Of a stretch of DNA of 64,000 nucleotides, positions 55,457 through 64,000 are shown in pieces. The position numbers were made by a program, and so were the translations under genes. Source of the stretch: Hydrangea macrophylla (Eukaryota; Streptophyta; Magnoliopsida; Cornales; Hydrangeaceae). The stretch covers positions 14,189,218 to 14,253,217 of the forward strand of contig CM066982.1 in assembly GCA_033977485.1 (NCBI GenBank), read 5' to 3'. How positions within the stretch are numbered: position 1 is the first letter of the stretch; each line of letters begins with the position of its first letter. The notes under the pieces are model-generated. The model saw only the letters and a list, made by a program, of their open reading frames with translations, did no database searches and had not been told where the DNA came from.

Positions 55457-56490
55457 CTAGTGGCCTTGAACTTGCCCTAGTGATAAACTATCGGATTTAC
55501 TAACCAGTGAGTAGACTAGATTGTCTTTGAATCCCCAGCCGTTTGTGTAAACCAAGACAATAGAATACACACAGTCCTTCTTCTTACATATTTGGTTCTC
55601 ATGTTTGTGTTCGTTTTGGCCTTGAACACCTCTTGGTTCTGTGAGTGTTTTAGAGAATTCAGCCTTCAAATTCTCATAGAAGCGGCCCCTTCTTACTCAC
55701 ATAGGTGGTTACTATGAAGAGTATCCTGCAATACCCCACTTGGACATTTTCCAAGGTATAGGAACCATTAAAAGAGTATCTTATCCTTTTAATCGCGACA
55801 GATTGACACTGACTCATCTTTGAAATGGGACGAAGAAGATATAATTCTTCTCAGTGTGTACCGAGTACTACATAGTTTAGTTTTCCCGTTGAACCTAGAT
55901 CTTGGGATCTCCAGTCAGCTAGGTTGGGTTTCCACTATGATGACTCTTGTTTAGAGTATAGACTTTAAACCCATTTCCCTCGATGAACTTTCCACTTACT
56001 CTCGCATTAGGCTTTTTGTAAGTGGATCCGCTATGTTATCCTTTGACTTTACATAGACAATAAAGATAACTCCATTAGAGAGCAATTTTTCTATGGTATT
56101 ATGTCTTTGACTATATATCAAGACTAACCATACTATTATGTGCCTTTCCAATTGTCGATTGGCTACCACAATGCACAAATTGTTGACACAAATTTTATCT
56201 AACTTGGAATATCCTCTAAGAAAAAGTTAAGCTAATTTGCTTCCTCTCTTGCTTTATCTAAAACAAAATATTCAGATTCCATTGTTGATCAGGCAATGCA
56301 AAATATTTAGAGGATTTTCAAGACACAACTGCACCTTTAAGTGTAAAGACATCCATTTGTGGATTTTCAGTCTTTTTAAACAAATATCCAATTCGGACTT
56401 GTGCCCTTCAAGTACAGTTGGATATCTTCTATAGTGCAGTTCATAGACCAGGACGTATACTACATATCCAAGTACCCTGACTATCACATT
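55457..56490 (-). pseudogene. Copia RNase H remnant
   Basis: The frame 55996-56178 holds the C-terminal block RHNTIEKLLSNGVIFIVYVK with KDNIADPLTKSL. The frame 56272-56487 holds VLGYVVYVLVYELHYRRYPTV, the link from RT to RNase H. Frameshifts and stops lie between. Confidence 0.85.
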
Positions 56491-56499
56491 CTAGTAATC

Positions 56500-58165
56500 T
56501 ATATTTGGGTTACTTAGATATACTCAGTTTGTTGACTGAGTGCAAATCTTTCATTTCATTACTTTGGTGCTCGCTTTAATCCATAAAGTGATCCTCTCAA
56601 CATTGCATTCTTGGCAATTCACATACAAGTTTGCTCATATCAAAGCCAATAACTTTAAATATTAATGTGAACCCAATAGTCATCTTGACTTATGTCTTAG
56701 GTTGTACAGTGAATCATTTTGGTTAATCTCAAGGCTAGCTATCATATAATTAATTTACAAGAACACAACAAATTCCACAAAGCAAATGAATGCATATTCA
56801 AAAATTCCATACTTGCAAATATTAACGACGAAAATTAAATCAACTATTTATATTTGTTTTTATTAAAACATATACCCCCACATTTGCAAGTATTGGTGAG
56901 CACATGTTATGAGCATTATAAACAATACCCCCACATTTGCAAAATATTTATCATGAGCCAATCCTTATATTCATGAACCTTCATAAATTTCTAACATGTG
57001 CATACAAAGGTCATGTATATATATATGTATATATGTTCAACTAACCTGTTTGTGAAAACTAATTAAATACATATATATATACATATGATATGTATCTTGA
57101 ACATGTGACCAAGAGGAAACACCCTATAATATACGTACAACATAAGCAGTATATCCAATACAAATCAAAATCCGTAGCTTTGGATACTACAATTCTATTT
57201 AAGTTGAGGGTCATATCCCAAATTCATAAGTTTGCAATTGGTACACCTTGCAAGTTCACGATTAAACCAGATTTTGAAAACAATTTAAAAATTTTCAAAC
57301 AGGAAATTCTTGTAGATTTTGAAACTAGGAATTCCGAAGCACATGTGATCACTTATGCTCACAAAATATCAACAAACAGTAAAGCATTTTATTTATTTAT
57401 TTATATTTTTTAACAACATAGGTTTTCCCCACATTTGGAAGTATTGTTAATCATAAATTATAAGCAAAACATATGGAATTGCCACATGTTAATAGCACCC
57501 AATCACACCTTAATGTTCATGTGCATGCACATGATTAAATAAACAATTTATACTTTAATGCACTGTATTTGGAATGCTGTCAAAAGTTGAACCAGTTTGA
57601 ATTATATACTAATCCATGACTAGTTGATGAGTACGTCAGAATTCTTATGAAGCAGTGCACCGTTTAGTAAATGCGTTTCAAATCGAACACAGTTATGTAA
57701 ATAGTTTTCAATTAGGCACCATATGGTTCACAAGAGTTGCACATTTTCATGAATTGGCCAACTGTCCCAAACGATGCATCCACTCAAGAATTATTATGTA
57801 CGGTGTAGTTTGTGAGCATTCTATATCAGATACTTGATACTCCAAACAAACAGTGAAACAAACAGAGCACATATATGTTAATATATTATACTTAATACAT
57901 ACAAGATACGCATTATATATATACGTTACACATTATCTCAAATTTAAATTGTTCCAGATTTAAGAAACTACGCACATGATTATCAAATTGAAGAAAAGTT
58001 TCCGAGACAAATGTTAACGATTTCCAGATGCCAAAAAAGGCTCTTACAGTATTCCAGATTATATAGAATATTATACGAACACTGATTTAATTTCCAGTTT
58101 AAATGAATCTCAGATTTATACACGAAACCGTTTTATATAAGAGCAAAGCAAATTCGGCTTAAGAT
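56500..58165. other. Nested copia interior without recognisable coding
   Basis: Gag and most of pol are expected here but I see no motif in any frame. The frame 57090-57413 (plus) has no similarity I recognise. Confidence 0.5.
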
Positions 58166-58444
58166 TGTTATCCGAAATATATTGGGATGTATAAATCTGA
58201 AATTGGAAATACTTACTGATTGGAGATGAAAATAAATACAGTATAAATTTGAGAAACAATCTGAGCCCAGTGTCAACACTGATTCCTTAAGACGAATTTG
58301 CTTCCTCTCGGTGCACAAGGTTGATGAACAATCGTCTCCCAAGATAGAACGCATTTACATTTCTGTATAAGTTGCACTCCAATATGCAGAACCCAGCGAA
58401 CGCAAATATATGTATAATACACGAACATACTTAATTCTAATATT

Positions 58445-58509
<65 letters not shown>

Positions 58510-58697
58510 ATTTTGTATCTACTTTAAAATGAATGAACAAGACCCATATATATAGGTTGCAAGAGACTATTTGTCAACAATCACAACCCTTCGAAAGGAG
58601 ACTGTTCGTCAACAGTCATAAACATTCGAATAAGGGGTTGTTTGGCAAAACCCATATACAACACTAAATTTCAATTTATCATTCAATTTTACCAACA
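58166..58697 (-). repeat. Nested copia 5' LTR
   Basis: 532 bp, longer than its partner mainly because of a GA microsatellite (58447-58505). Confidence 0.92.
58447..58505. repeat. (GA)n microsatellite
   Basis: About 29 uninterrupted GA units in the LTR; the partner LTR has only a short interrupted run at 55147-55167. Confidence 0.95.
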
Positions 58698-59020
58698 TCA
58701 CCTATATGAGTGTGGAGGTGGGGCCGCTTCCTATGAGATTGGGCTAATCTCTAAAGCGCTCATGAAAACTGGGATAAAGCACAAGGCCGAATAATATGCT
58801 AGATTATGATGCTTAAAGAACATCTGGAGTGTCATGTGTGTGATGTGCTTCTACGTATCCTCAAGTAGTCATTGCTTAAAGGCTAAGCCACTCTGACTTT
58901 AATTCGAGAATACTGAAACACTAAGTGAAAGTTTAAAGGCAGTGCCACTTTAATGATGCATGACATTCTATTTTTGCCCTAATATATTGTTTCTTATTTT
59001 TATTAAAATAAGTGGAGGAT

Positions 59021-59765
59021 TGTTGGAATATTTTAATAAAAATATAATTTTTATCTAAATTCTTTTGGAGTTTTATATTATCATTGAGTGTTTTATTACA
59101 TTGTTTTGTAACATTAGTTTAGTCATTATTTGATGAACTAATGAGGTTATTAGTGGGTGTTATACACCATTATACACAAAAATTTATTGGATTAGTTTAC
59201 TAGCCCATATATTACACATGTGATTATTGAGGCTAGTTAATTGGGCTTAAACTTCAATTGGTGTGGGTTGTCCAACAACCATATTCTTGAGCCTATAATA
59301 TAAGGCTTGGGGCCTATTCTCTACATAACACATGTAATATGACTATAAGTCCATGAGATGGAATAGTGCTAGTATAATATACTACTTCCTTTATTATGTG
59401 TATATATATATTTTATTTTATATTTGAGCAAAAAAAGGTGTTGGGAGAAGCTTCGGTCTTCCCCAAATCGTGTACATTGGGGATGATCACAGTCTAGAGT
59501 TGGGTTGTAGTATCCTGGAGGCGACGTGTTATTCTCCTACACAGATGATTACGTGAGAGGCGCGAATTGTCTTAAAGAGAGCCACCTAGTCCACACTCAA
59601 TCCAATTATATAAGTTTTTTTTGGTATGATATTCCAAGCAATATCATACCATTTCGAGGTAACACTATGCGATTCATGTTTCGGCAAGAAAATCTATTTT
59701 TTTGTTGTTATTTAATTATTATTTTATTTAATGAATATTTGTATTTTGGAGGTAAATCCCCAACA
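59021..59765 (+). repeat. Copia-like 3' LTR
   Basis: 745 bp, starts TGTTGG and ends CCCCAACA. It has the unoccupied MITE site. Confidence 0.92.
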
Positions 59766-59770
59766 CTTTC

Positions 59771-60050
59771 CAGTGAACCAAACGGGGTGGGGTAAGTGGT
59801 TATGTTTTGCATGGGGCGAAATCATTGCCTACGTGTAACTTGTACCTTACTTATTTATGTTTGTACTTTGATAATGGTTGTTTGTACCTTACTTGTTATT
59901 TGTAAAACTAAATGTCAAGTTTGCAATATACTAAGCATCACTATATTGTACCTTATATAGCAAATATTGTACACAACTGAATAAAGTCCAAGTTTGTTAA
60001 ATACCAAGCATCACTATGTTGCACCTTATGTAATAAGCATTGTATGTACC

Positions 60051-60095
<45 letters not shown>

Positions 60096-60300
60096 GTAAT
60101 AATAATTTGTACCTTGTTAACAAATGTTTGAACCTTCATCACAAATATTCCTTAATAAAGTACAAAGGGGTTCTCATTAAGAAAGTCCATATGTTCCTTA
60201 TCAAGGTACAAAGGGTTCCTTAAAAAGTCCAAATGTTACATAAATGGTTCTTTATATAAAAAGGTCCAAATATTCCTTAATAAGATGCAAGTTGCTCGGT
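59771..60300. other. Intergenic DNA with (AAT)n tract and weak repeats
   Basis: Two similar stretches (about 59915-59970 and 59985-60050) share AAGCATCACTAT and TTGTACCTTAT-like blocks. (AAT)n runs at 60055-60106. No gene. Confidence 0.6.
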
Positions 60301-60309
60301 TTTTTACCA

Positions 60310-60830
60310 CGCACCATCGTGTGGCTAATATTCAAAAAAGCGTAGCAAATAGATATTGGTCACGCTGTCAACGCGTAGTCAGTGTGTGGAAAAAATTAGT
60401 ACGTAGTAAATGCGTAGCAAATACGTATACTATTAACCACGTGCTTGTCCGTGGCAAATAGCTTATAAATGCATCGATAATAAGTGCATTAAAAGGGCCA
60501 AAGTTCTGTGTAGCTAATAATTTGTCTTAGTTGCCACGCATAAATGCGTGGCTAATAATGTGCATTTGTCACGCACTTACATACGTAGCAAATAATCCAT
60601 TTGACAATTACTCATAGCAATACAGTACATTTGTGACACAGAGGTGCGTGGCTAATAAATGCATACTACCCACGCACTTCTGTGTATAGCAAATAATGAA
60701 TTTTAGAATTTCTGCAAGCATATTTGTGATGCAAGATCAGCGTAGCTAGTAATTACTTTTGAAATACCAAAATAACATTTGTGATGCACTTCAAGTGTAG
60801 CTGATAATCATTTTACAAGAATATTTTTTT
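60310..60830. repeat. Dense GTAGCAAAT/GTGGCTAAT and CACGCA repeats
   Basis: Short motifs (ACGCAC, GCGTAGCAAAT, GTGGCTAATAA) recur in both orientations every 30-60 bases. This looks like the subterminal repeat region of a DNA transposon, CACTA-type candidate, but I cannot find both termini. Confidence 0.45.
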
Positions 60831-61110
60831 GGGTTCTTATATATTCTGCCAAATTTAGAAGACAAACGCATTCATTCCCAAAATAACAAAGAAATTGCAT
60901 TAAAAAATCTTTAAAAAACAATATACAATCCATAATTCAAAATACAATCCATAATTGAAAATGTCGTTCAATACATCTAAAAAAATATTTTGTATGATCG
61001 AGTACATTATGATAATAAACATCAAAATAGCATTCCAAACTAGTTCTTGTACCTCAAAATATGCAAAATGTCAAAAATAAAGTCATTGGTGAGTTTATTA
61101 ATACAAATCA
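60831..61110. other. No gene seen
   Basis: AT-rich spacer before the satellite, with a local tandem AATACAATCCATAATT. Confidence 0.5.
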
Positions 61111-61119
61111 AATATAAAA

Positions 61120-63158
61120 ATACGAGGTTAAAAACTTGGTATTACAAGACTCAAGTCTATAAAATTGCATAGTAGGGTGTAACTTGCAATCCTGGAGTTG
61201 GAATTGCATGCTGTTTGTTCCCACGAGTCTATTTAGTCGAGTGTGATCTATGAGCTCCATTCTCGTGTCATTCAGAGTGCCAGAACCCATTTTGGGCTCT
61301 CAAAATCTCAAAACTAAGTTTCAAAAGCCTAAGTGTATGAAATTGCGTATTTAGGTGTAACTTGCAATCCGGGAGTCGTTATTGCATACCATTTGCTCCC
61401 AAAACTCAATTTAGTTGAATGTGAGGTGCGGGTTCCGATCTCGTGTCATTCGGAGTGCCAAAACCCATTCTGAACTCTTAAAACCTCAAAACTAAGTTTT
61501 AAAAGGCCCAAGTATATGAAACTGCGTATTTGGGTGTAGGGTAATATTTGGGGCAGAAAAAAATCTCACAAACACTTACACCCATAGTCTATCTCTCTCC
61601 TGGGTGGCATTATGGGGTATAGTACCACCCAGGAGAGAGATAGACAGTGGGTGTAAGTGCTACCCAGGAGAGAGATAGACTGTGGGTGTAAGTGTTTGTG
61701 AGATTTGTTTGTGCCCCTAGCATTGTTGTTTGGGTGTAACTTGCAATCTGGGAGTTAGAATTGTGTACTTTTTATTCTCATAAGTCTATTTAGTTGAGTG
61801 TGAGGTGTGGATTTTGGTCTAGTGTCATTCAGAGAGCCGAAACCCACTTTGGACTCTAAAACCTCAAAACTAAGTTTTAAAAGGCCTAAGTGTATAAAAT
61901 TGCGTATTTGGGTGTAACTTGCAATCCGGGAGTAGTTATTGCATGATGTTTATTCCCACAAGTCTATTTAGTCAAGTGTAAGGTGTGGGTTCTGGTCTCG
62001 TGTCATTCGGAGTGCCGGAATCCGTTTTGGACTCTCAAAACCTCAAAACTATGTTTTAAAAGGTCAAAGTATATGAAATTGCGTATTTTGGTGTAACTTG
62101 CAATCCAGAAGTTGGAATTGCATGCCGTTTGTTCCCACAAGTCTATTTTGTCGAGTACGAGGTGTGGGTTCTAATCTCGTGTCATTCGGAGTGCCGAAAC
62201 CCATTTTGGACTCTCAAAACCTCAAAATTAAGTTTTAAAAGGCCTAAGTGTATGAAATTGCGTCATTTGGTGTAACTTACAATTCCGGAGTTAAAATTGC
62301 ATGTTGTTTGTTCCCACAAGTCTATTTTGTTGAGTGTGAGGTGTGGGTTCCGGTCTTGTGTCATTCAGAGTGCCAGAACCCATTTTGGACTCTCAAAACC
62401 TCAAAACTAAGTTTTAAAAGGCCTAAGTGTACGAAATTGCGTATTTCGGTATAACTTGAAATCCAGGAGTCGTTGTTGCGTGCCATTTATTCCCACAAGT
62501 ATATTTAGTCGAGTGTAAGGTGTAGATTATGGTCTTGTGTCATTCGGAGTGCCGGAACCCGGTTTGGACTGTCAAAATCTCAAAACTAAGTTTTAAAAGG
62601 CCTAAGCATTTGAAATTGCGTATTTGGGTGTAACTTGCAATCCGGGAGTAGTTATTGCATGCCATTTATTCCCACAAGTCTATTAACTTAAGTATAAGGT
62701 GTGGGTTCTAGTCTCATGTCATTTGGAGTGCCGAAACCCATTTGGACTCTAAAAACCTCAAAACTAAGTTTTAAAAGGTCTAAGTGTATGAAATTAAGTA
62801 TTTTGGTGTAATTTTCAATCCAAGAGTTGCAATTGCGTGCCGTTCATTCCCACAAGTCTATTTTGTCGAGTACGAGGTGTGGGTTCTGATCTCGTGTCAT
62901 TCAGAGTGCCAAAATCTGTTTTGGACTCTCAAAACTAAGTTTCAAAAGCATAAGTGTATGAAATTGAGTCATTTGGTGTAACTTGCAATCCAGGAGTCGT
63001 TTTTGCATATCATTTGCTCCCACAACTCAATTTAGTTGAATGTGAGGTGTGGGTTCCGGTCTCGTGTCATTCGGAGTGCCGGAACCCATTTTGGACTCTT
63101 AAAACCTCAAAACTAAGTTTTAAAAGGCCTAAGTGTATGAAATTGCTTATTTGGGTAG
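61120..63158. repeat. Satellite array, about 179-bp unit, about 11 units
   Basis: The anchor AACTTGCAATCC recurs at 61181, 61361, 61738, 61916, 62095, 62274, 62453, 62632, 62810 and 62980, with steps of 178-180 (one 170, one enlarged by a MITE). Each unit also has TCGTGTCATTCGGAGTGCC, AAACCTCAAAACTAAGTTTT and AAGTGTATGAAATTGCGT. Units differ by roughly 10% by eye. The short frames in it (62248-62454 and similar) are repeats, not genes. Confidence 0.95.
61539..61729. mobile_element. TIR MITE inserted in a satellite unit
   Basis: Inverted arms AATCTCACAAACACTTACAC and the complement, with inner GTCTATCTCTCTC pairs and terminal GGGGCA/TGCCCC. Direct repeats TTTGGGTGTA flank it (ending 61538, starting about 61730). 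Confidence 0.8.
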
Positions 63159-63286
63159 GGTAGTATTTGGGGCACAAATAAATCTCACAAGCACTTACAC
63201 CCATAGTCTATCTCTCTCTTTGGTGGCACTGTGGGGTCCACTGGATCCCACAGTGCCACCCAAGAGAGAGATAGACTGTGGGCGCC
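63158..63286. mobile_element. Second, truncated copy of the satellite-borne MITE
   Basis: It starts at the same position in the satellite unit as 61539 (GGGTAGTATTTGGGGCA) and is palindromic through 63283. It is cut at GTGGGCG where CACTA-like sequence begins. Confidence 0.75.
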
Positions 63287-63578
63287 TACAACAAAATAAG
63301 CTTTTGAAGACAGAAAAAAGTGTTGCAATAGGTCATAAAATGTGTCATTAGTTGTTTTATCAACACTTACTTAAGTGTCATAATAGGTGCTGTCGCTAAG
63401 CCTTGTTGAGACACTTACCCAAGTGTTGTTAAAATTGTCGGTAAAGGTTACTTTGTAATGACAGAGAAAAAGTGTCATTAAAAGTGCCGCTAAATATTAC
63501 TTTTGAAGTGACATATATTTGTGAGTAATGACAAAACGAAAGTGTCATTAGAACTGTCACTAGAAGCTACTTTTACTA

Positions 63579-63600
<22 letters not shown>
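63287..63600 (+). mobile_element. CACTA-like terminus (candidate)
   Basis: It begins CCTACAACAAAATAAGC, close to a CACTA 5' end, followed by repeated AGTGTCATTA, AAGTGTTGTTA and GTCACTAGAA motifs as in CACTA subterminal regions. The terminal CA is altered and no partner end is in the window. Confidence 0.45.
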
Positions 63601-63612
<12 letters not shown>

Positions 63613-64000
63613 TTGTGTCACTAGAAATTGCACCAATTTTTTTTTTCCTAACAGTCTACCAAGTTTTGAACTTAAGACCGCCTTGAATGTGTAGTAGTCT
63701 TGAATCCGCTTGACCAAATAGCCAACTTTCAACTACAAGTACGAAAATTATTTATTTGTATATAATAAAATCATGTACTATTAACATATATTTAAAGTAT
63801 TAAACACTGTTAGTAATATATTTTATATTACTAATATATTTACTTATTTTTATATTATTTATTACTGTAGTTATTATTATCGAATACATTTATTTAATTA
63901 ATTAATTGTTATCAAAATCACCTTATATTTATGTCATCAAACACCTACATAATATATTCTTTCACCGTAATCACTTTTACAATTCATTACCCAAAGACCA
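63601..64000. other. No feature seen
   Basis: AT-rich sequence after a CA/TA run (63582-63611). The frame 63490-63732 (minus) is not recognisable. Confidence 0.4.

Larger units (their letters stand above)
54869..58697 (-). mobile_element. Nested copia element, deleted derivative
   Basis: LTRs 54869-55356 and 58166-58697 (plus strand TGTTATCC to CCAACA) are flanked by TSD TCACC (54864-54868, 58698-58702). A minus-strand polypurine tract (ATATGGGGGAT, about 55357-55368) makes the left copy the 3' LTR. Copia RNase H remnants at 55460-56490 are on the same strand. The rest of gag-pol is missing or unrecognisable. Confidence 0.9.
51808..59765 (+). mobile_element. Non-coding copia-like LTR element with nested copia insertion
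   Basis: LTRs 51808-52685 and 59021-59765 start TGTTGGAATATT, with TSD CTTTC on both sides (51803-51807, 59766-59770). A polypurine tract AAGTGGAGGAT (59010-59020) precedes the right LTR, giving the plus orientation. The internal parts (52686-54868, 58698-59020) have no gag or pol similarity, so it looks non-autonomous. The left LTR end has mutated from CA to TA. Confidence 0.88.

Noticed and set aside
61108..63163. Several frames of 60-70 codons with similar proteins in the satellite region
   Set aside because: They are the same frame of successive 179-bp repeat units, and the similarity reflects repetition, not a gene family.

Overview
The window is nuclear DNA of a flowering plant, probably a eudicot with a repeat-rich genome. 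It is AT-rich and gene-poor, with long microsatellites, nested LTR retrotransposons (Ty3/gypsy chromovirus and Ty1/copia), many small non-autonomous DNA transposons with recognisable target-site duplications (TSDs), an endogenous plant pararetrovirus and a satellite array. I cannot name the species. The only protein-coding gene I consider a real host gene is a dynamin-related GTPase of the DRP4C type. It is present as one complete single-exon copy (38176-40497, minus) and as the 5' 1018 bases of a second copy cut by the window start (1-1018, minus).

The two gene copies belong to a direct segmental duplication: about 1-9480 corresponds in order to about 39480-51510. Each copy carries insertions the other lacks. 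Copy 1 has a long-TIR element (4433-5778), a SINE (5962-6173), a Mutator-like element (6512-7730), a CACTA-like element (7796-8422) and a PIF/Harbinger MITE (8793-9341). Copy 2 has a 112-bp SINE-like insert (40967-41078), an endogenous caulimovirid block (41222-48291), a foldback Mutator-like element (49559-50109) and a small TIR element (50951-51144). Several of these have an intact unoccupied site in the paralogue. The first roughly 50 residues of the GTPase look like the N-terminus of the chaperone dnaJ 49 family without the J domain, so the gene appears to be a chimera. A decayed second copy of that N-terminal coding end lies about 2.9 kb (copy 1) and 8 kb (copy 2) upstream. Further upstream is a conserved segment that looks like a promoter plus 5' leader exon.

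Between the two duplicons (about 9.5-36.5 kb) lies a stack of elements. A degenerate minus-strand Ty1/copia element (about 11490-36490) was split by a 20-kb Ty3/gypsy chromovirus (12989-33243, TSD GCTTC, minus strand). That element was in turn split inside integrase by a non-coding LTR element (17047-25058, near-perfect TSD, plus strand). The gypsy element has gag, zinc knuckles, protease, RT, RNase H, integrase and chromodomain, all broken by stops and frameshifts, plus an extra open frame between its primer-binding site and gag.

The caulimovirid block contains protease, RT, RNase H and a downstream open frame on the plus strand. A short-repeat loop follows, then the inverted copy of RT to the downstream frame, which ends at a tRNA-Met-type primer-binding site, then movement-protein and coat-region remnants. 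It is a 1.8-kb-arm inverted repeat, inactivated by many lesions, and carries a 5S-rRNA-derived insert.

From 51.8 to 59.8 kb lies a non-coding copia-like LTR element (TSD CTTTC) containing a second, nested copia element (54869-58697, TSD TCACC). From 61.1 to 63.2 kb is a satellite of about 179 bp with about eleven units, into which a small TIR element was inserted and apparently co-amplified. The window ends in a CACTA-like terminus and AT-rich DNA with nothing recognisable.
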